Shown here one piece after another: positions 49,584-58,825 of a stretch of DNA of 64,000 nucleotides. Origin of the DNA: Vibrio panuliri (GTDB taxonomy: Bacteria > Pseudomonadota > Gammaproteobacteria > Enterobacterales > Vibrionaceae). Made by a program: the position numbers and the translations under genes. The notes under the pieces were generated by a model. That model had not been told where the DNA came from and searched no databases. It saw only the letters and a program-made list of their open reading frames with translations. Location of the stretch: contig NZ_AP019654.1 of assembly GCF_009938205.1 (NCBI RefSeq), forward strand, positions 2,170,001-2,234,000, read 5' to 3'. Within the stretch, counting starts at the first letter, position 1. Each line of letters opens with the position of its first letter.

Positions 49584-51365
49584 ATGCGCTCAAACCGACG
49601 CACTTTTTTGTACTTACTAGTGCTATTTCTGTTATGTGCCATTCTCGGTGGGCGCTGGGTATGGAACACCAGCTATCAAAACCAACTGTCACAACATCAG
49701 TCGCAGTTGGATCGTTTTTCGAGTCATATTGCTACCAAGCTGGACAAATACGCCCACTTACCTAAGTTGCTCGCCCAAGATAGAGACATCATTTCCGCTC
49801 TTCTCACTACGCACAATTCAGCACAAATCGACGTCACCAATCGCTATTTAGAAGATGTAAACCAAGTCATCAGCGCTGCCGACACTTATTTGCTGGATGC
49901 CCAAGGCACTACTATTGCGGCAAGCAACTGGAATATCGACCGCAGCTTTGTCGGTAGAAATTTCGCATGGCGTCCCTATTTTTATCAAGCAATGCAGGGC
50001 GAAGCGAGCCAATATTTTGCCCTTGGTTCAACCTCGGGACAGCGTGGCTATTACTATAGTTACCCTGTGGTTTACGCCGCTGAAATAATCGGTGTTATCG
50101 TGATAAAAATGGACCTTTCCGCCATCGAAGGCAGTTGGCAAAGTGAGCGCAACTTGTTTGTGGTCACAGACCCAAACAACATTATTTTTATGTCGAGCAA
50201 CCCGAAGTGGCTATTCCATAGTTTCAGTGATTTGTCGCCTCAAGTGAGACAGCAAGTTCTTGCCAGTCGCCAGTACTTAGACACCGAAATACGCTCACTT
50301 GGTCTGCTTGGTGACCTAAGCGTGGCACAATCGGAACTAAGCAATCTGCGTAAAGGCGGTGGACAGGGTGATTTCATCGTTACCTCTCGACCAATTGACA
50401 AGTTGCAACTCACTATCCGCGTGCTAACGCCTAAACACACCATCTTATGGTCAACCCTCAGTTTTCTATTAGTCTTGACGTTGGTTTTTGCTATCGCATT
50501 TCTGTCGCTACAGTTGGTGCTACAAAAACAGTTGAAGCAGCGACAGTTTGAACAAATCCAATCGGAAGCGAAGCAAAAACTTGAATTTTTGGTGATGGAA
50601 CGTACCGCAGAACTGCATGCAGAGATCAATGAACGCACCCGAACAGAGCAGATGCTTAGGCAGACTCAGAATGAGTTGATTCAAGCCGCCAAACTCGCTG
50701 TACTGGGTCAGATGTCTGCCAGCATCAGTCATGAACTCAATAATCCCCTTGCCGCAATTCGTAGTTTTGCTGACAATGGTCGACGCTTTTTAGCCAAACA
50801 GCAGACCGAACGGGTCGATGATAATCTCAGCCGAATTTCCGCCTTAACTGAACGCATGGCAAAGATCAGCGACCAACTTAAATCCTTCACCCGTAAATCC
50901 GATTCCCAAGAGCGACAAAAACTCGCTCTGACCCCAATGATAATCTCAGTCAAAGAGCTGATTGCTCCTCAGGTGAAATCACAACAAGCCAGTTTGTCGA
51001 TAGATACACCAGACACGCCAATTTTCGTTACCGTCAATCCAATTCAACTCGAACAAGTCATGGTTAATTTGCTGACCAATGCCATTCAAGCCGTCAGTGA
51101 TTCTCCTCGCCATGATGTGGCGTTAACCGTCGAAGTCACCCCAAAGATGGTCATGATCCATACCGATGACAGTGGCGAAGGTATTGAACCTTCACAGCGA
51201 CAGAAATTATTCGAACCTTTTTATACTACTAAGAAAAATGGCTTGGGGTTGGGGCTCTCTATCTCGCAGCAAATTCTTGCCGCGATGGATGGCGAGCTCA
51301 CCATTAGCACTTCGCCTCTCGGCGGAGCCAGATTCACCATCACGCTGCCGTATAAGGATAAATAA
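49584..51365 (+). CDS. dctB: C4-dicarboxylate sensor histidine kinase DctB
   Basis: DctB senses C4-dicarboxylates in the periplasm and phosphorylates DctD. The 593-aa protein has two membrane helices (about residues 8-26 and 290-313) flanking a periplasmic dCache/PDC sensor (with NRSFVGRNFAWRPYFYQAMQG-like features). A coiled-coil linker, a HisKA domain with the phosphorylated His383 in ISHELNNPL, and an HATPase domain (NLLTNAIQA, GLGLGLSI) follow. AAGGA precedes the ATG. It overlaps dctD by one base. Confidence 0.92.
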   Translation: MRSNRRTFLYLLVLFLLCAILGGRWVWNTSYQNQLSQHQSQLDRFSSHIATKLDKYAHLPKLLAQDRDIISALLTTHNSAQIDVTNRYLEDVNQVISAADTYLLDAQGTTIAASNWNIDRSFVGRNFAWRPYFYQAMQGEASQYFALGSTSGQRGYYYSYPVVYAAEIIGVIVIKMDLSAIEGSWQSERNLFVVTDPNNIIFMSSNPKWLFHSFSDLSPQVRQQVLASRQYLDTEIRSLGLLGDLSVAQSELSNLRKGGGQGDFIVTSRPIDKLQLTIRVLTPKHTILWSTLSFLLVLTLVFAIAFLSLQLVLQKQLKQRQFEQIQSEAKQKLEFLVMERTAELHAEINERTRTEQMLRQTQNELIQAAKLAVLGQMSASISHELNNPLAAIRSFADNGRRFLAKQQTERVDDNLSRISALTERMAKISDQLKSFTRKSDSQERQKLALTPMIISVKELIAPQVKSQQASLSIDTPDTPIFVTVNPIQLEQVMVNLLTNAIQAVSDSPRHDVALTVEVTPKMVMIHTDDSGEGIEPSQRQKLFEPFYTTKKNGLGLGLSISQQILAAMDGELTISTSPLGGARFTITLPYKDK

Positions 51366-52705
51366 TGGAAGACATTTTCTTTATTGATGATGAGAGTGAT
51401 ATTCGCGTTGCAATCGAACAGAGTTTCGAACTGGAAGACCTAAGCGCACGCTTTTTTGCTGACGCCGAAAGTGCTTTGATGGCCATCAAAGAATCAGGGA
51501 TGCCGAAAGTCGTGATCACCGATATCTGCTTGCCAGGACTCTCTGGAGAAAATTTGCTAAGCAGCATATTGCATCAAGATCCCGATGTGCCGGTTATTTT
51601 GATCACTGGTCATGGAGATATCGCCATGGCTGTCAATGCACTAAGAAATGGGGCATACGATTTTATCGAGAAGCCGTTCGCTATCGACCGTCTAATTGAC
51701 ACCACAAGGCGTGCGATGGAGAAACGTAACTTAACATTGGAAAACCATGCTCTTAAACGCAGTCTTAAAGCCAGCCAAACTCTAGGACCAAGGATTATTG
51801 GCGATAACGGCCATATTCAAGCCTTACGCCAAACCATTTCTCATATCGCCGATACCAATGCGGATATTCTCCTATTTGGCGAGACAGGAACAGGCAAGGA
51901 GTTAGTCGCACGTTCAATTCATGAGCAAAGCTCGCGTCGTGAGCAAAACTTTGTCGCAATCAACTGTGGCGCCGTACCGGAAAACCTGATTGAAAGTGAA
52001 CTGTACGGACACGAAAAAGGGGCGTTCACGGGTGCTGATAGCAAGCGGATTGGTAAGTTTGAACATGCTCACGGTGGCACGCTATTTCTCGATGAAATCG
52101 AAGCCATGCCGATGCAAGCCCAGATCCGGTTATTACGCGTGCTTCAAGAACGGGTGATTGAACGAGTCGGCTCGAATCAACTCATCCCCATTGATATTCG
52201 CGTGATTGCGGCAACCAAAGTCGACTTGAAACACGCAGCAACAAAGGGCGAGTTTCGCCAAGATTTGTATTACCGCCTCAATGTAGTCACGCTTGATTTA
52301 CCGCCACTGCGCCAACGCAAAGATGACATTCCTGCCCTATTCCACCATTTTTTACTGGTGGCAGCAGCACGCTATGGAAAGGATGCGGCTTCGATACCAA
52401 GTGCAGACTTAAATACACTTGTAAGCCATGATTGGCCGGGCAATGTTCGTGAGCTACGCAACTGCGCCGAACGCTTTGTATTACTTGGGAAGTTGGGAGA
52501 ATTGTCTGCAAGTAGCAATGATGGTGATGGGATATCTCCCCTCGCTCAACAAGTTGCTGACTTTGAAAAGATGGTGATTGAACAAGCTCTATCGTCAAAT
52601 GAGGGGCGCATCAACGAAACCATGCAACAACTGCAAGTGGCGAGAAAAACACTCTATGACAAAATGCAAAAATACGGTCTAGATAAAAGTGACTTTAAAG
52701 AGTAG
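51365..52705 (+). CDS. dctD: Sigma-54-dependent response regulator DctD
   Basis: DctD activates sigma-54 promoters for C4-dicarboxylate uptake. The 446-aa protein has a receiver domain (acidic pair Asp8-Asp9, phosphorylated Asp53 in ITDICLPG), an AAA+ domain with Walker [10 protein letters not shown], the sigma-54 contact loop GAFTGA and Walker [13 protein letters not shown], and a Fis-type HTH at the C-terminus ([20 protein letters not shown]). Its ATG overlaps the dctB stop (TAATG). A sigma-54 promoter lies upstream of dctP in this window. Confidence 0.94.
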   Translation: MEDIFFIDDESDIRVAIEQSFELEDLSARFFADAESALMAIKESGMPKVVITDICLPGLSGENLLSSILHQDPDVPVILITGHGDIAMAVNALRNGAYDFIEKPFAIDRLIDTTRRAMEKRNLTLENHALKRSLKASQTLGPRIIGDNGHIQALRQTISHIADTNADILLFGETGTGKELVARSIHEQSSRREQNFVAINCGAVPENLIESELYGHEKGAFTGADSKRIGKFEHAHGGTLFLDEIEAMPMQAQIRLLRVLQERVIERVGSNQLIPIDIRVIAATKVDLKHAATKGEFRQDLYYRLNVVTLDLPPLRQRKDDIPALFHHFLLVAAARYGKDAASIPSADLNTLVSHDWPGNVRELRNCAERFVLLGKLGELSASSNDGDGISPLAQQVADFEKMVIEQALSSNEGRINETMQQLQVARKTLYDKMQKYGLDKSDFKE

Positions 52706-52748
52706 TCGCAACCAACGAAAGGTATGTTCACTGGCAAGGCGACGGTAT

Positions 52749-53321
52749 TTACTGTTCGCCCTTGGCAGGGAAAATGTGCCCTTGCTGAAGGTGAACAAAA
52801 TCAAGCAAATCATCACTGGAAACGTCATAAGCTTGGCCAAATCCTTTTACGTAGCGCCCTGACTTCGGTATGAGTCGGTAAAGATTAAAGTCTCCAAGTT
52901 GACTCAAGCTCGCGATGATATCACCAAAACGTCTGTCTAACGCCGCTAATCCTTGGTGCCATTGTTCACTCTTCCTCTCAATCAGTTGAGCCGTGGTATC
53001 AAAGGTCAGGCGCTTACGAGCATATATCTGCTTTGCCTCGGTTTCATCCTCAATCATCAAGATAGATACGTTTGGATTAACTTTCAGGTTTTGTCCGTGG
53101 GCAGCGATATCACTGACTAGGATATAGTAACCTTGGCGGTCAAATGCGAACGGTGCGTATGACGCATTCGCCATACCTTGAGCGTCGATGGTTGCCAATT
53201 GCAGCGTCTGTCTTGAATCTCGAAACTGCTGAACTTCTTCACCCAAGCGACTTTGCAAACGAGCTCGGCGCTCAGCCTCTTCTTGTGACTTTCTATTTGT
53301 TGGCTTGTTGTCTGAGTTCAT
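52749..53321 (-). CDS. hutZ: HutZ/HugZ-family heme utilization protein
   Basis: A 190-aa split-barrel protein of the pyridoxamine oxidase-like fold, close to V. cholerae HutZ, which binds heme and takes part in its breakdown. Shared segments include RLGEEVQQFRDSRQTLQLAT, SYAPF, VSILMIEDETEAKQ, ARKRLTFD and the C-terminal LDFVHLQQGH, which carries the likely heme-ligand His. It is not next to hutW or hutX here. No clear Fur box was seen upstream, unlike usual hutWXZ operons. It may be a paralogue, so the symbol is tentative. Confidence 0.8.
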   Translation of the reverse strand: MNSDNKPTNRKSQEEAERRARLQSRLGEEVQQFRDSRQTLQLATIDAQGMANASYAPFAFDRQGYYILVSDIAAHGQNLKVNPNVSILMIEDETEAKQIYARKRLTFDTTAQLIERKSEQWHQGLAALDRRFGDIIASLSQLGDFNLYRLIPKSGRYVKGFGQAYDVSSDDLLDFVHLQQGHIFPAKGEQ

Positions 53322-53524
53322 ACAGTTTGTTCCTATTCCATTGGCGAGAAAGTGACACCGAAGCGGATATCATGCCTTATTTGAGAGTATAACGACCTCA
53401 ATGTTAGATGCATTTTGGCCCCTCCTCAACTCAGCATTCACGCGACTGAATTAGTGGTGATTTTGCCAGTTCTTCACAACTCTTCCATACTTAAACTTCA
53501 TGTTATCGACGAAAGGACGAGCCT

Positions 53525-53710
53525 ATGGGTGAAAGAATTAAGATCAAAGCCATCGCCGAAACAACTCTGATTGACGGCGTGTATCAAACAGACAATCGCA
53601 GCGGGAAAGATAGAAGAAAAAATCGCCATATAAAATGGCGATTTTATGAAAGGCGACAAGGGAGTGACCCCCGCCACCCGCAAGCAAAACAGATTGATGA
53701 GGAGGTGTAG
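53525..53710 (+). CDS. Small Arg-rich hypothetical protein, 61 aa
   Basis: A 61-aa basic protein starting MGERIKIKAIAETTLIDGVY. AAAGGAC lies 7 bp before the ATG. The second half is Arg-rich with spaced RR pairs (GKDRRKNR and FYERRQGSDPR), a pattern I have seen in small gammaproteobacterial proteins of unknown role. The dctM-side terminator hairpin (53619-53645) lies inside it, so its codons also encode that stem. It is either a real small gene sharing DNA with a terminator or a chance ORF. Confidence 0.5.
   Translation: MGERIKIKAIAETTLIDGVYQTDNRSGKDRRKNRHIKWRFYERRQGSDPRHPQAKQIDEEV
53619..53645 (-). terminator. Probable dctPQM terminator inside the 61-aa ORF
   Basis: Eleven-base perfect arms AAAATCGCCAT and ATGGCGATTTT with loop ATAAA. 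Read on the minus strand the second arm runs into TTTTTTC, so it fits the dctPQM transcript, 83 bp past the dctM stop. Confidence 0.7.
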
Positions 53711-53727
53711 CCCTCACCTCTGCTTAA

Positions 53728-55089
53728 TTACTTGGTAATAATTTCAGGCCCCATCAGCGTGGTTGGCAGCCATGTCGAAACCCAAGGAACATAGGTAACG
53801 ATAATCAGGAAGAGGAACATCACCCCAACCCAAGGTAGCGCGGCTTTCACGACCTGCATCATGGACATTTTCGCCACACCCGCTGTCACAAATAGGTTAA
53901 GCCCAACTGGTGGCGTTATCATGCCGATCTCCATATTCACCACCATCATAATACCCAAATGAATCGGGTCGATACCAAGCGCGATAGCGATCGGGAAAAC
54001 CAATGGTGCGACAATAATCAGTAGCCCCGATGGTTCCATAAACTGCCCACCAATTAACAGCAACACGTTCACCACGATCAAGAAGGTGATCGGCCCTAAC
54101 CCCGCCGACAACATTGATTCGGTGATCATTTGTGGGATGCGTTCTTCGGTCAGAACATGCTTCAAGATCAGTGCATTAGCAATGATAAACAGCAGCATAA
54201 TGGTCAATTTGCCCGCTTCATACAAAGTGTGTTTGGTGTCTTTATGTACAAAGGCTTGGACGATTTTGACCAATACAGGCTTAGTATTCCCTTTGTCAGC
54301 GAATGGTCCCATGTCTTTATAGACAAAATTGGCGATAAAGAATGAGTATACCGCTGCCACGGCTGCCGCTTCCGTTGGCGTAAACACCCCGCCATAAATA
54401 CCACCGAGGATAATCACCACCAGCAACAATCCCCAACTGGCATCCTTGGCTGCGGCAAACATTTCACCCCATCCAACAAACGGCTGCTTCGGTAGATTCT
54501 TGACTCGCGCAGCAATGTAAATGGCGATCATTAGCATCACACCAGCCAATAAGCCCGGAATAACCCCACCAAGGAACATCCGACCCACTGATACATCGGT
54601 CGCCGCGGCGTAAACAACCATTACGATGGATGGGGGGATCAAAATACCCAACGTTCCGGCATTACAGATTACGCCCGCGGCAAACTCTTTGGAGTAACCA
54701 TTTTTAATCATACCTGCGATAACGATACTACCTATCGCAACCACGGTGGCAGGAGAAGAACCCGACAGGGCAGCGAACATCATACATGCCACCACCGACG
54801 CCATCGCTAAGCCACCACGGAACCAACCAACCATAGCGATAGCAAAACGAATGATCCGCTTTGCCACCCCTCCAGTTGACATAAAACTTGACGCTAGAAT
54901 AAAGAAAGGAATAGCCAAGAGCGTGTAGTGCCCAGCAAAGGCGTTAAAAAGAGTCTGAGCGACTGAAGCTAATGACGCATCCGAGTGCATCATTAAGAAC
55001 AACATGCTCGATAGACCAAGCGATACAGCGATAGGCACCCCAATCAGCATAAAGCCGACCACCATAACGAATAGCAACAAAATATCCAT
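53728..55089 (-). CDS. dctM: TRAP transporter large permease DctM
   Basis: The main membrane subunit of the DctPQM tripartite (TRAP) importer for C4-dicarboxylates, driven by the sodium gradient. The 453-aa protein has about twelve hydrophobic segments and family motifs such as ALSGSSPATVVAIGS, LIPPSIVMVVYA and MITPPVGLNLFV. It begins 3 bp after the dctQ stop. It is the last gene of the dctPQM operon. Confidence 0.95.
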   Translation of the reverse strand: MDILLLFVMVVGFMLIGVPIAVSLGLSSMLFLMMHSDASLASVAQTLFNAFAGHYTLLAIPFFILASSFMSTGGVAKRIIRFAIAMVGWFRGGLAMASVVACMMFAALSGSSPATVVAIGSIVIAGMIKNGYSKEFAAGVICNAGTLGILIPPSIVMVVYAAATDVSVGRMFLGGVIPGLLAGVMLMIAIYIAARVKNLPKQPFVGWGEMFAAAKDASWGLLLVVIILGGIYGGVFTPTEAAAVAAVYSFFIANFVYKDMGPFADKGNTKPVLVKIVQAFVHKDTKHTLYEAGKLTIMLLFIIANALILKHVLTEERIPQMITESMLSAGLGPITFLIVVNVLLLIGGQFMEPSGLLIIVAPLVFPIAIALGIDPIHLGIMMVVNMEIGMITPPVGLNLFVTAGVAKMSMMQVVKAALPWVGVMFLFLIIVTYVPWVSTWLPTTLMGPEIITK

Positions 55090-55092
55090 TGG

Positions 55093-55761
55093 TTAGCTCT
55101 CCTTGCCGTTTTTATTGTCTTTGGTATCCAGTGCATCCGCGGCATCGGCCATTTCGGCTTTGAGCGCTTCGAGGTCTTCTTCCGCTTCATGCCCTGCGAT
55201 CAAGCGATCCAACTTGCCCGTCGCAATCTGCCAAGTCACTTGTATAAAACGGAAAGTGAGCAAAGCCATACCAATAGGCAGTGCCATATAAGGAATAAAG
55301 CGTGGCATTTTTTCGTAACGCTCACCCTCATTTAGCCAGTCCGCTAAAAACTGCAGCACTTCTGGCATAGGGATATCATCGGTTTCGTACCATGCTCGAT
55401 CTGTGACAAATGGAAACCAATAGTTCCAAGAGCCAATTAATAACAAGATGGAGAACGCTAAGCAGCAAGCTGCGGCGAGTAAGGCGTAAACCTTACGTAG
55501 GTTATCTGGTGCCATATTAATGATGACATCGACACCAATATGAAAATGTTTTTTGACACCATATGAGGCGCCAACTAACACCATCCAAGCAAACATAAAC
55601 ACTGTAAGTTCAAGCGCCCAGAGTATGTTGTCGTTAAACACGTAGCGTGAAATGACATTGGCAAAGGTCAATAGCGTCATTGCCCCAAGGAAAAAGGCTA
55701 TTAAAGACTCTTCAATGGCATCAGTTACCCGTCCAACTCTGGCAAAAAATGACTGTTCCAT
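55093..55761 (-). CDS. dctQ: TRAP transporter small permease DctQ
   Basis: The small membrane subunit of DctPQM. The 222-aa protein has four membrane helices with family motifs NVISRYVFNDNILWALELTVF and GVKKHFHIGVDVI, then an unusually acidic C-terminal tail. The start is the ATG at 55761; the reading from 55824 begins with TTG inside a terminator hairpin. That hairpin separates dctQ from dctP and probably lowers dctQM expression relative to dctP. Confidence 0.93.
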   Translation of the reverse strand: MEQSFFARVGRVTDAIEESLIAFFLGAMTLLTFANVISRYVFNDNILWALELTVFMFAWMVLVGASYGVKKHFHIGVDVIINMAPDNLRKVYALLAAACCLAFSILLLIGSWNYWFPFVTDRAWYETDDIPMPEVLQFLADWLNEGERYEKMPRFIPYMALPIGMALLTFRFIQVTWQIATGKLDRLIAGHEAEEDLEALKAEMADAADALDTKDNKNGKES

Positions 55762-55796
55762 AGTTAATCGCTTCTTAATTGTTTCCCTAAAAGAGA

Positions 55797-55831
55797 AAGA
55801 AAAAAATGGCCCTTTTCCCGACAAAAGGGCC
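55797..55831 (-). terminator. Intra-operon terminator between dctP and dctQ
   Basis: Nine-base perfect arms GGCCCTTTT and AAAAGGGCC with a six-base loop (55808-55831). On the minus strand it is followed by ATTTTTTTC. It lies 14 bp past the dctP stop. Confidence 0.85.
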
Positions 55832-55844
55832 TAAATTGTTGTTA

Positions 55845-56840
55845 TTAGTTATTAGAATCCAGTGCTGCTTGAATAAGCTCAGAGCCAATGTCTTTCTCGA
55901 ACTTCGCCCAAACAGGTTGTAGAGCTGTAACCCACTGTTGACGTTGTTCTGCCGTTAAAGAACGCACCACGCCACCCGCTTCGATAATATTGGCTTTATT
56001 TTGGTTATTGACCTTAGTCGACTCGGCATTACGCGTTGCCGTCACTTCTTGAATAATGGTATTGAGCTGTTCACGCTGATCGTCTGGCAAACCTTTCCAG
56101 AAGTCAGTTGAGGTCACGACTAGGTAATCAAGGATGCCGTGGTTGGTTTCCGTGATGCCATCTTGGACTTCAAAGAACTTCTTGCCATAAATGTTTGACC
56201 AAGTGTTCTCTTGCCCATCAATAACTTTGGTTTGTAGACCGCCATACACTTCTTTGAATGACATCTTCTGAGGGTTAGCGCCAAGTTGTTCAAACTGAGC
56301 AACCAATACATCTGACGCTTGTACTCGGAACTTCAATCCTTTCGCATCTTCCGGAGTCAATAACGGTTTGTTCGCAGACATTTGCTTCATACCGTTATGC
56401 CAAAACGCCAGACCTTGCAGACCACGACGATTCATTGCATTTTTTAACTTATCGCCAGACTCCGAGTTTTGGAAACGATCCACCGCATCGACATCTTCAA
56501 ATAAGAAAGGAAGATCGAAGATACGGTACTTTTTCGTGAACTTTTCAAACTTAGAGAGAGAAGGAGCAGCAAGTTGCACATCACCGTTCAGCAGAGCTTC
56601 GAGTACTTTGTTGTCATCATAGAGTGTTGAATTTGGGAAAACCTGCATACAGACTTTGCCATTCATCTCATCGTTAACACGCTGCTCAAGAAGAGAAGCG
56701 GCGATGCCTTTCGGGTGCTTATCTGTATTAGTCACGTGACTGAACTTAATCACGGTTTCACCTGGGTCACAGGCTGCCATGACATTAAAGCTCGTAGCTG
56801 CCAATACGGATACAGATAGTAGGGTCAAAGGCTTAGACAT
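55845..56840 (-). CDS. dctP: TRAP C4-dicarboxylate-binding protein DctP
   Basis: The periplasmic binding protein of DctPQM, catching malate, succinate or fumarate. The 331-aa precursor has a signal peptide (MSKPLTLLSVSVLAATSFNVMA). Family motifs include VIKFSHVTNTDKHPKG, the conserved Arg in GLKFRVQASD that binds the carboxylate, and QENTWSNIYGKKF. AAGGAG precedes the ATG. It is the first gene of the operon, behind a sigma-54-type promoter; the strong terminator after it should make DctP the most abundant subunit. Confidence 0.95.
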   Translation of the reverse strand: MSKPLTLLSVSVLAATSFNVMAACDPGETVIKFSHVTNTDKHPKGIAASLLEQRVNDEMNGKVCMQVFPNSTLYDDNKVLEALLNGDVQLAAPSLSKFEKFTKKYRIFDLPFLFEDVDAVDRFQNSESGDKLKNAMNRRGLQGLAFWHNGMKQMSANKPLLTPEDAKGLKFRVQASDVLVAQFEQLGANPQKMSFKEVYGGLQTKVIDGQENTWSNIYGKKFFEVQDGITETNHGILDYLVVTSTDFWKGLPDDQREQLNTIIQEVTATRNAESTKVNNQNKANIIEAGGVVRSLTAEQRQQWVTALQPVWAKFEKDIGSELIQAALDSNN

Positions 56841-56898
56841 TGTTATTCTCCTTGTTAAGTAAACAACCCCATCACTGGGTGTTGATACTTAACTAAGG

Positions 56899-56914
56899 GC
56901 AAAATGCACGCCAA
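56899..56914 (-). promoter_or_regulatory. Sigma-54 promoter for dctPQM
   Basis: The minus strand reads TTGGCGTGCATTTTGC. It has the invariant GG and GC ten bases apart and matches TGGC...TTGC of the consensus. Transcription would start near 56887, giving a 46-nt leader. Confidence 0.85.
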
Positions 56915-56928
56915 AATAGTTAATGCAA

Positions 56929-56948
56929 TGTAAATTTATTGTTTTACA
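56929..56948. promoter_or_regulatory. Inverted repeat upstream of the dctP promoter
   Basis: TGTAAA, 8 bases, TTTACA. It is centred about 51 bp upstream of the predicted start, closer than usual for sigma-54 enhancers. It is a candidate site for DctD or for another regulator; TyrR boxes have a similar half-site with 6-bp spacing, which this does not fit. Confidence 0.4.
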
Positions 56949-57005
56949 GTTAGTTACACGGGCTTGTTTGCGTGATAAGAGCCTGAATAAACAGGCAAGC
57001 AGTGA

Positions 57006-57027
57006 ATAATGGGTGATAATCCACCCA
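57006..57027 (-). terminator. Possible selO terminator
   Basis: Arms AATGGGTG and CACCCATT around ATAATC, 43 bp past the selO stop. The T-run is weak. Confidence 0.4.
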
Positions 57028-57070
57028 TTACTATTTAACAAATGGGTAACTTTCCCCACGTAATCGTCCG

Positions 57071-58543
57071 CTAAGAGGAGCAGCTAATCTCCATTCCTTT
57101 TCCCCAGTCTGGTGGTAGATTGGCATAGTCTTGATAAGCGAAATGCTCATCGTACGGATGAGCTAACAACAAGGCTAAGGCGTTGACTTGACTAAAATCC
57201 CCCTGTTCGGCTTTCTCTATCGCCAACTGAGCAAGGTAATTACGCAGGACATACTTAGGATTAACGCTTCGCATCTGCTGACAGCGCTGCTGTGGTGAAA
57301 CTGGTTGACCGACATTGTCGACTTCTAGGGTCGTGCGTTCTAGGTAGCTATCTAGCCATTGCTGCGCTCGCTCGCGGTCAACAAAGAGATCTACCACTGC
57401 AGAACCATCACCGCTATCAAGATTCGACAGTTCACGCATAAAGCGTGGATAATCGACATGGGTCGTCTCAATCAAAGCAAAAAAGGAGCTAAAGAACTCA
57501 CCATCATTGGCACAAACGGTATGTAGGCCTAGCTTGGCACGCATTTGTTGACTGTAGTATTGCTGTAAGCGCGGTTCATACTGCGCCAATATTTGCTCTA
57601 CTTCAGCCTTATCGATCAATGGAGAAAGCGCATGACCAAGTGCACTCAAATTCCATAACGCCACCCGTGGTTGCTGATTGAACGCATAACGCCCTTGATA
57701 GTCTGAATGGTTGCAAATGTAACTTGGATCATAATCATCCAAAAAAGCGAATGGACCATAATCAAAGGTTTGACCAAGAATAGACATATTGTCGGTATTC
57801 ATGACGCCGTGACAAAATCCGACCGCCTGCCACTGAGCAATCATTAACGCCGTGCGCTCCATCACCTCTGTAAACATCGCTGCATAAGGGTTTTCTGCAC
57901 TCGCCAACTCAGGCCAATACCAGTCAATCACTTTGTCTGCTAGCAACTTAAGTTCAGCCATTTGATTGGTATAGAAAAAATGCTCAAAATGACCAAAGCG
58001 AACATGGCTTTCCGCCATCCGCAATAGTAGTGCTCCCCGCTCTTGCTTCTCGCGGTAAACTGGCGTGTCACTCTCCAACATACCAAGCGCGCGGGTTGTC
58101 GCGATTCCTAAACCGGCCATTGCCTCACTACACAAATACTCACGAATTGTGGAACGCAACACGGCTCGTCCATCTCCCATACGTGAATACGGCGTTAGCC
58201 CTGCCCCTTTCAAATGTAAGTCAAACAATTTGCCCTGCTTATCGGCCACTTCACACAACAACAGACCTCGTCCATCCCCCAGATCAGGGTTATATACGCC
58301 GAACTGATGCCCTGCATACTTCATTGCTAAAGGGGTAAAATGGTCAGGAACAGTTTCTCCGCATAACTGTTGTTTTAAAGCATTTTGAGGAACATCAGTC
58401 GGAAATCCGAATTTATCAGCAAGTTGACTATTCCAGATAATCCAACGGGCATTCTCTAGTGGTTGAGGATTGACTAAGGTAAAGAAGGATTGCGGAAGTT
58501 GGGCAAAACGATTTGAAAATTTAGGGGATGATTGGTTAGCCAT
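57071..58543 (-). CDS. selO: Protein adenylyltransferase SelO
   Basis: SelO (YdiU) is a pseudokinase that transfers AMP to Ser, Thr or Tyr of proteins, linked to redox stress. The 490-aa protein has family motifs [20 protein letters not shown] (nucleotide loop), [39 protein letters not shown] (metal-binding Asn/Asp) and [14 protein letters not shown]. The usual C-terminal Cys is present near the end (ISCSS). It has its own upstream region and no partner genes. Confidence 0.94.
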   Translation of the reverse strand: MANQSSPKFSNRFAQLPQSFFTLVNPQPLENARWIIWNSQLADKFGFPTDVPQNALKQQLCGETVPDHFTPLAMKYAGHQFGVYNPDLGDGRGLLLCEVADKQGKLFDLHLKGAGLTPYSRMGDGRAVLRSTIREYLCSEAMAGLGIATTRALGMLESDTPVYREKQERGALLLRMAESHVRFGHFEHFFYTNQMAELKLLADKVIDWYWPELASAENPYAAMFTEVMERTALMIAQWQAVGFCHGVMNTDNMSILGQTFDYGPFAFLDDYDPSYICNHSDYQGRYAFNQQPRVALWNLSALGHALSPLIDKAEVEQILAQYEPRLQQYYSQQMRAKLGLHTVCANDGEFFSSFFALIETTHVDYPRFMRELSNLDSGDGSAVVDLFVDRERAQQWLDSYLERTTLEVDNVGQPVSPQQRCQQMRSVNPKYVLRNYLAQLAIEKAEQGDFSQVNALALLLAHPYDEHFAYQDYANLPPDWGKGMEISCSS

Positions 58544-58659
58544 TTATCGTCCGTTTAAACGCTAATACAGACTTAAAATTAGCAAAGAAAGCAGGTGGGT
58601 GCTAGCAAATATCGTGGAAAAGTTAGTACCCACACACTTGTTATGGCAATTAAAATCTA

Positions 58660-58764
58660 TCAATTAACCATTAAAAAGACGCCGAGAATACCTACTAAAG
58701 AAAAAAGGCAAGTACGGCTAATCACTCCAAAATTGGAAGGTTGTATCATTTCTTGTTCTCTCAT
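58660..58764 (-). CDS. Putative 34-aa membrane microprotein
   Basis: A 34-codon ORF starting MREQEMIQPSNFGVISRT and ending in one hydrophobic helix of about 15 residues (CLFSLVGILGVFLMV) and a final Asn. GAGGTGG sits directly before the ATG, and a strong sigma-70 promoter (58798-58825) predicts transcription starting about 27 nt upstream. The topology, soluble N-terminus then one short C-terminal helix, fits a single-pass membrane microprotein. I do not recognise the family. Coding status rests on promoter, ribosome site and composition. Confidence 0.55.
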   Translation of the reverse strand: MREQEMIQPSNFGVISRTCLFSLVGILGVFLMVN

Positions 58765-58797
58765 AACCACCTCACTTAATATGACATCTTAATTACA

Positions 58798-58825
58798 ATA
58801 ATATGAAAATTTGGCTAATTGACAA
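58798..58825 (-). promoter_or_regulatory. Sigma-70 promoter for the 34-aa ORF
   Basis: The minus strand reads TTGTCA, 16 bases, TATTAT: 5 of 6 matches at each hexamer. The predicted start near 58791 is followed by GAGG and the ATG at 58764. Confidence 0.6.

Noticed and set aside
53322..53524. Fur box upstream of the hutZ homologue
   Set aside because: No stretch approached the 19-bp Fur pattern seen clearly at 61337.
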